In this document: positions 63,437 through 64,000 of the stretch, one piece after another
How positions within the stretch are numbered: position 1 is the stretch's first letter
How the letters are laid out: every line of letters begins with the position of its first letter
Assembly (NCBI GenBank): GCA_913058265.1
Contig: CAJXPQ010000005.1
Location: 62,001 to 126,000 of the forward strand
Source of the DNA: an uncultured Oligoflexia bacterium
GTDB taxonomy: Bacteria; Bdellovibrionota; Bacteriovoracia; Bacteriovoracales; Bacteriovoracaceae
Length of the DNA: 64,000 nucleotides
Reading direction: 5' to 3'
Program-made: the position numbers and the translations under genes
The notes under the pieces: model-generated
Seen by the model: only the letters and a program-made list of their open reading frames with translations
Databases searched by the model: none
What the model was told of the DNA's origin: nothing

Positions 63437-63461
63437 AAAAAAGGGAGACTACAAGCCTCCC
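63437..63461 (-). terminator. Probable terminator of the Cys-rich lipoprotein gene
   Basis: On the minus strand GGGAG and CTCCC (complements of 63457-63461 and 63443-63447) pair over a 9-base loop and are followed by TTTTTT (63437-63442). It stands back to back with the peroxiredoxin terminator. Confidence 0.65.
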
Positions 63462-63488
63462 CCTATAAACTATAATTTTATCTAATTA

Positions 63489-63773
63489 CTACTTCTTCTT
63501 TTTTGGAAGATCACAAGACCCAGTCTTACAACATGAGTGATCCGGCTTACACTTCGATTTCTCAGCTTTCTTCATATCACATGATCCATCTTTACAGCTT
63601 GAAACACCATCACAACTTCCACACTTATCTTCACAGCACGATTTATCGGCTTTACATCCTTGCTGGCATTCAGCTTTCTTTGCACAGCATGAATGATCAC
63701 CCTTGCTAAAATGTGAACAAGAAGTAAATACAAATAAAGATAGAACTAAAAATAGACTTGAAAAAAATTTCAT
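63489..63773 (-). CDS. Cysteine-rich lipoprotein
   Basis: A 94-residue protein with lipobox 'FVFTSCS' (Cys19). The 75-residue mature part carries 14 more cysteines, in recurring forms C-C and G-S-C-D ('DHSCCAKK', 'DKSCCEDKCGSCDG', 'DHSCCKTGSCDL'), with many lysines. The repeats suggest a metal-binding, metallothionein-like role at the cell envelope, but the order matches no family I can name. AAGGA precedes the ATG. It follows the partial gene at the window edge by 57 bases on the same strand. Confidence 0.65.
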   Translation of the reverse strand: MKFFSSLFLVLSLFVFTSCSHFSKGDHSCCAKKAECQQGCKADKSCCEDKCGSCDGVSSCKDGSCDMKKAEKSKCKPDHSCCKTGSCDLPKKKK

Positions 63774-63829
63774 AAAATTTCCTTGGCTTAATAATTTTAA
63801 ATAGATTAATAATCATTTAGTAAAAAATA

Positions 63830-64000
63830 TTAAGAAAGAATTGGAGGCCTAAAGAGCTCTTTTATGATTCTCTTAATTTGTAGATTTGTATACAAGATAT
63901 CGAGTTTATTATAGGAACGATTTATATATGAAAGTTGATCAAAACTATCTACTGTCTTAAGAGAAATATGACAGCAAGGCATTTCACAATTTGTATCTTC
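63830..64000 (-). CDS. Partial unknown gene entering from the right edge
   Basis: An open frame of 56 codons runs from the window edge to a TAA at 63830. It encodes 'CEMPCCHISL' followed by 'LQIKRIIKELFRPPILS'. The Cys-x3-C-C-His cluster recalls metal-related small secreted proteins, but the N-terminus lies outside, so it cannot be named. The next gene on the strand is the Cys-rich lipoprotein, and the two could be one operon. Confidence 0.5.
   Translation of the reverse strand, partial: EDTNCEMPCCHISLKTVDSFDQLSYINRSYNKLDILYTNLQIKRIIKELFRPPILS

Overview
The window is low-GC bacterial chromosome from a Gram-negative organism. It encodes many exported and lipobox-bearing proteins, a KdsD-type arabinose-5-phosphate isomerase (Kdo/LPS synthesis), an O-antigen-type flippase, a beta-barrel-like outer membrane protein and a sigma-54 activator. 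Low GC, the OxyR/2-Cys peroxiredoxin pair, receiver-TPR proteins, abundant secreted hydrolases and many unrecognised secreted proteins would suit a member of the Bdellovibrionota, such as the Bacteriovorax/Halobacteriovorax group. That placement is inference from gene content. No rRNA, tRNA, insertion sequence, prophage or CRISPR array was seen.

Positions 1-13.8 kb form a surface polysaccharide locus: a cut-off glycosyltransferase, a WbaP/WcaJ-type initiating sugar-phosphate transferase, WbpD- and WbpA-type enzymes of UDP-diacetamido-uronic acid synthesis, acyltransferase, deacetylase, Wzx-type flippase, sulfatase-fold membrane enzyme, methyltransferase, a YLDPGTGS small protein, an epimerase and a UDP-sugar pyrophosphorylase. 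Two decayed genes lie inside it: a frameshifted second wbpD-like gene (3737-3996) and the 3' end of a membrane-anchored family 2 glycosyltransferase (10687-10863). KdsD, ManA, a polyprenyl-phosphate mannose synthase-like enzyme, a PAP2 phosphatase and ManC continue the envelope theme over 14-34 kb, alongside MetH and MetF, an M14 carboxypeptidase, a receiver-TPR protein in operon with a large repeat protein, MgtE and NagB.

Positions 34.6-37.4 kb hold an NtrC-type activator followed two bases after its stop codon by a clear -24/-12 sigma-54 promoter that drives two small putative DNA-binding proteins and a lipoprotein. A second sigma-54 promoter (46883-46899) faces another unknown two-gene operon. 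Between these lie phosphatidylserine decarboxylase, an HtrA-like protease, a Crp/Fnr regulator, a YejABE-type peptide importer, a QueD-like enzyme and a methyltransferase with a signal peptide.

Positions 47-58.6 kb hold an exported two-gene operon with weak resemblance to peptide-bond-forming ligases (IucA/IucC-like and amidoligase-like), groESL, a secreted C26-type hydrolase with an M1-like metallopeptidase, outer-envelope and lipoprotein genes, and an ECF sigma cluster with a membrane anti-sigma candidate, an acidic secreted protein and a very basic DUF3106-type protein. The end of the window has a GT-C-like membrane protein, an EamA transporter, oxyR with its probable target peroxiredoxin (a well-matched OxyR box lies upstream), and a cysteine-rich lipoprotein.
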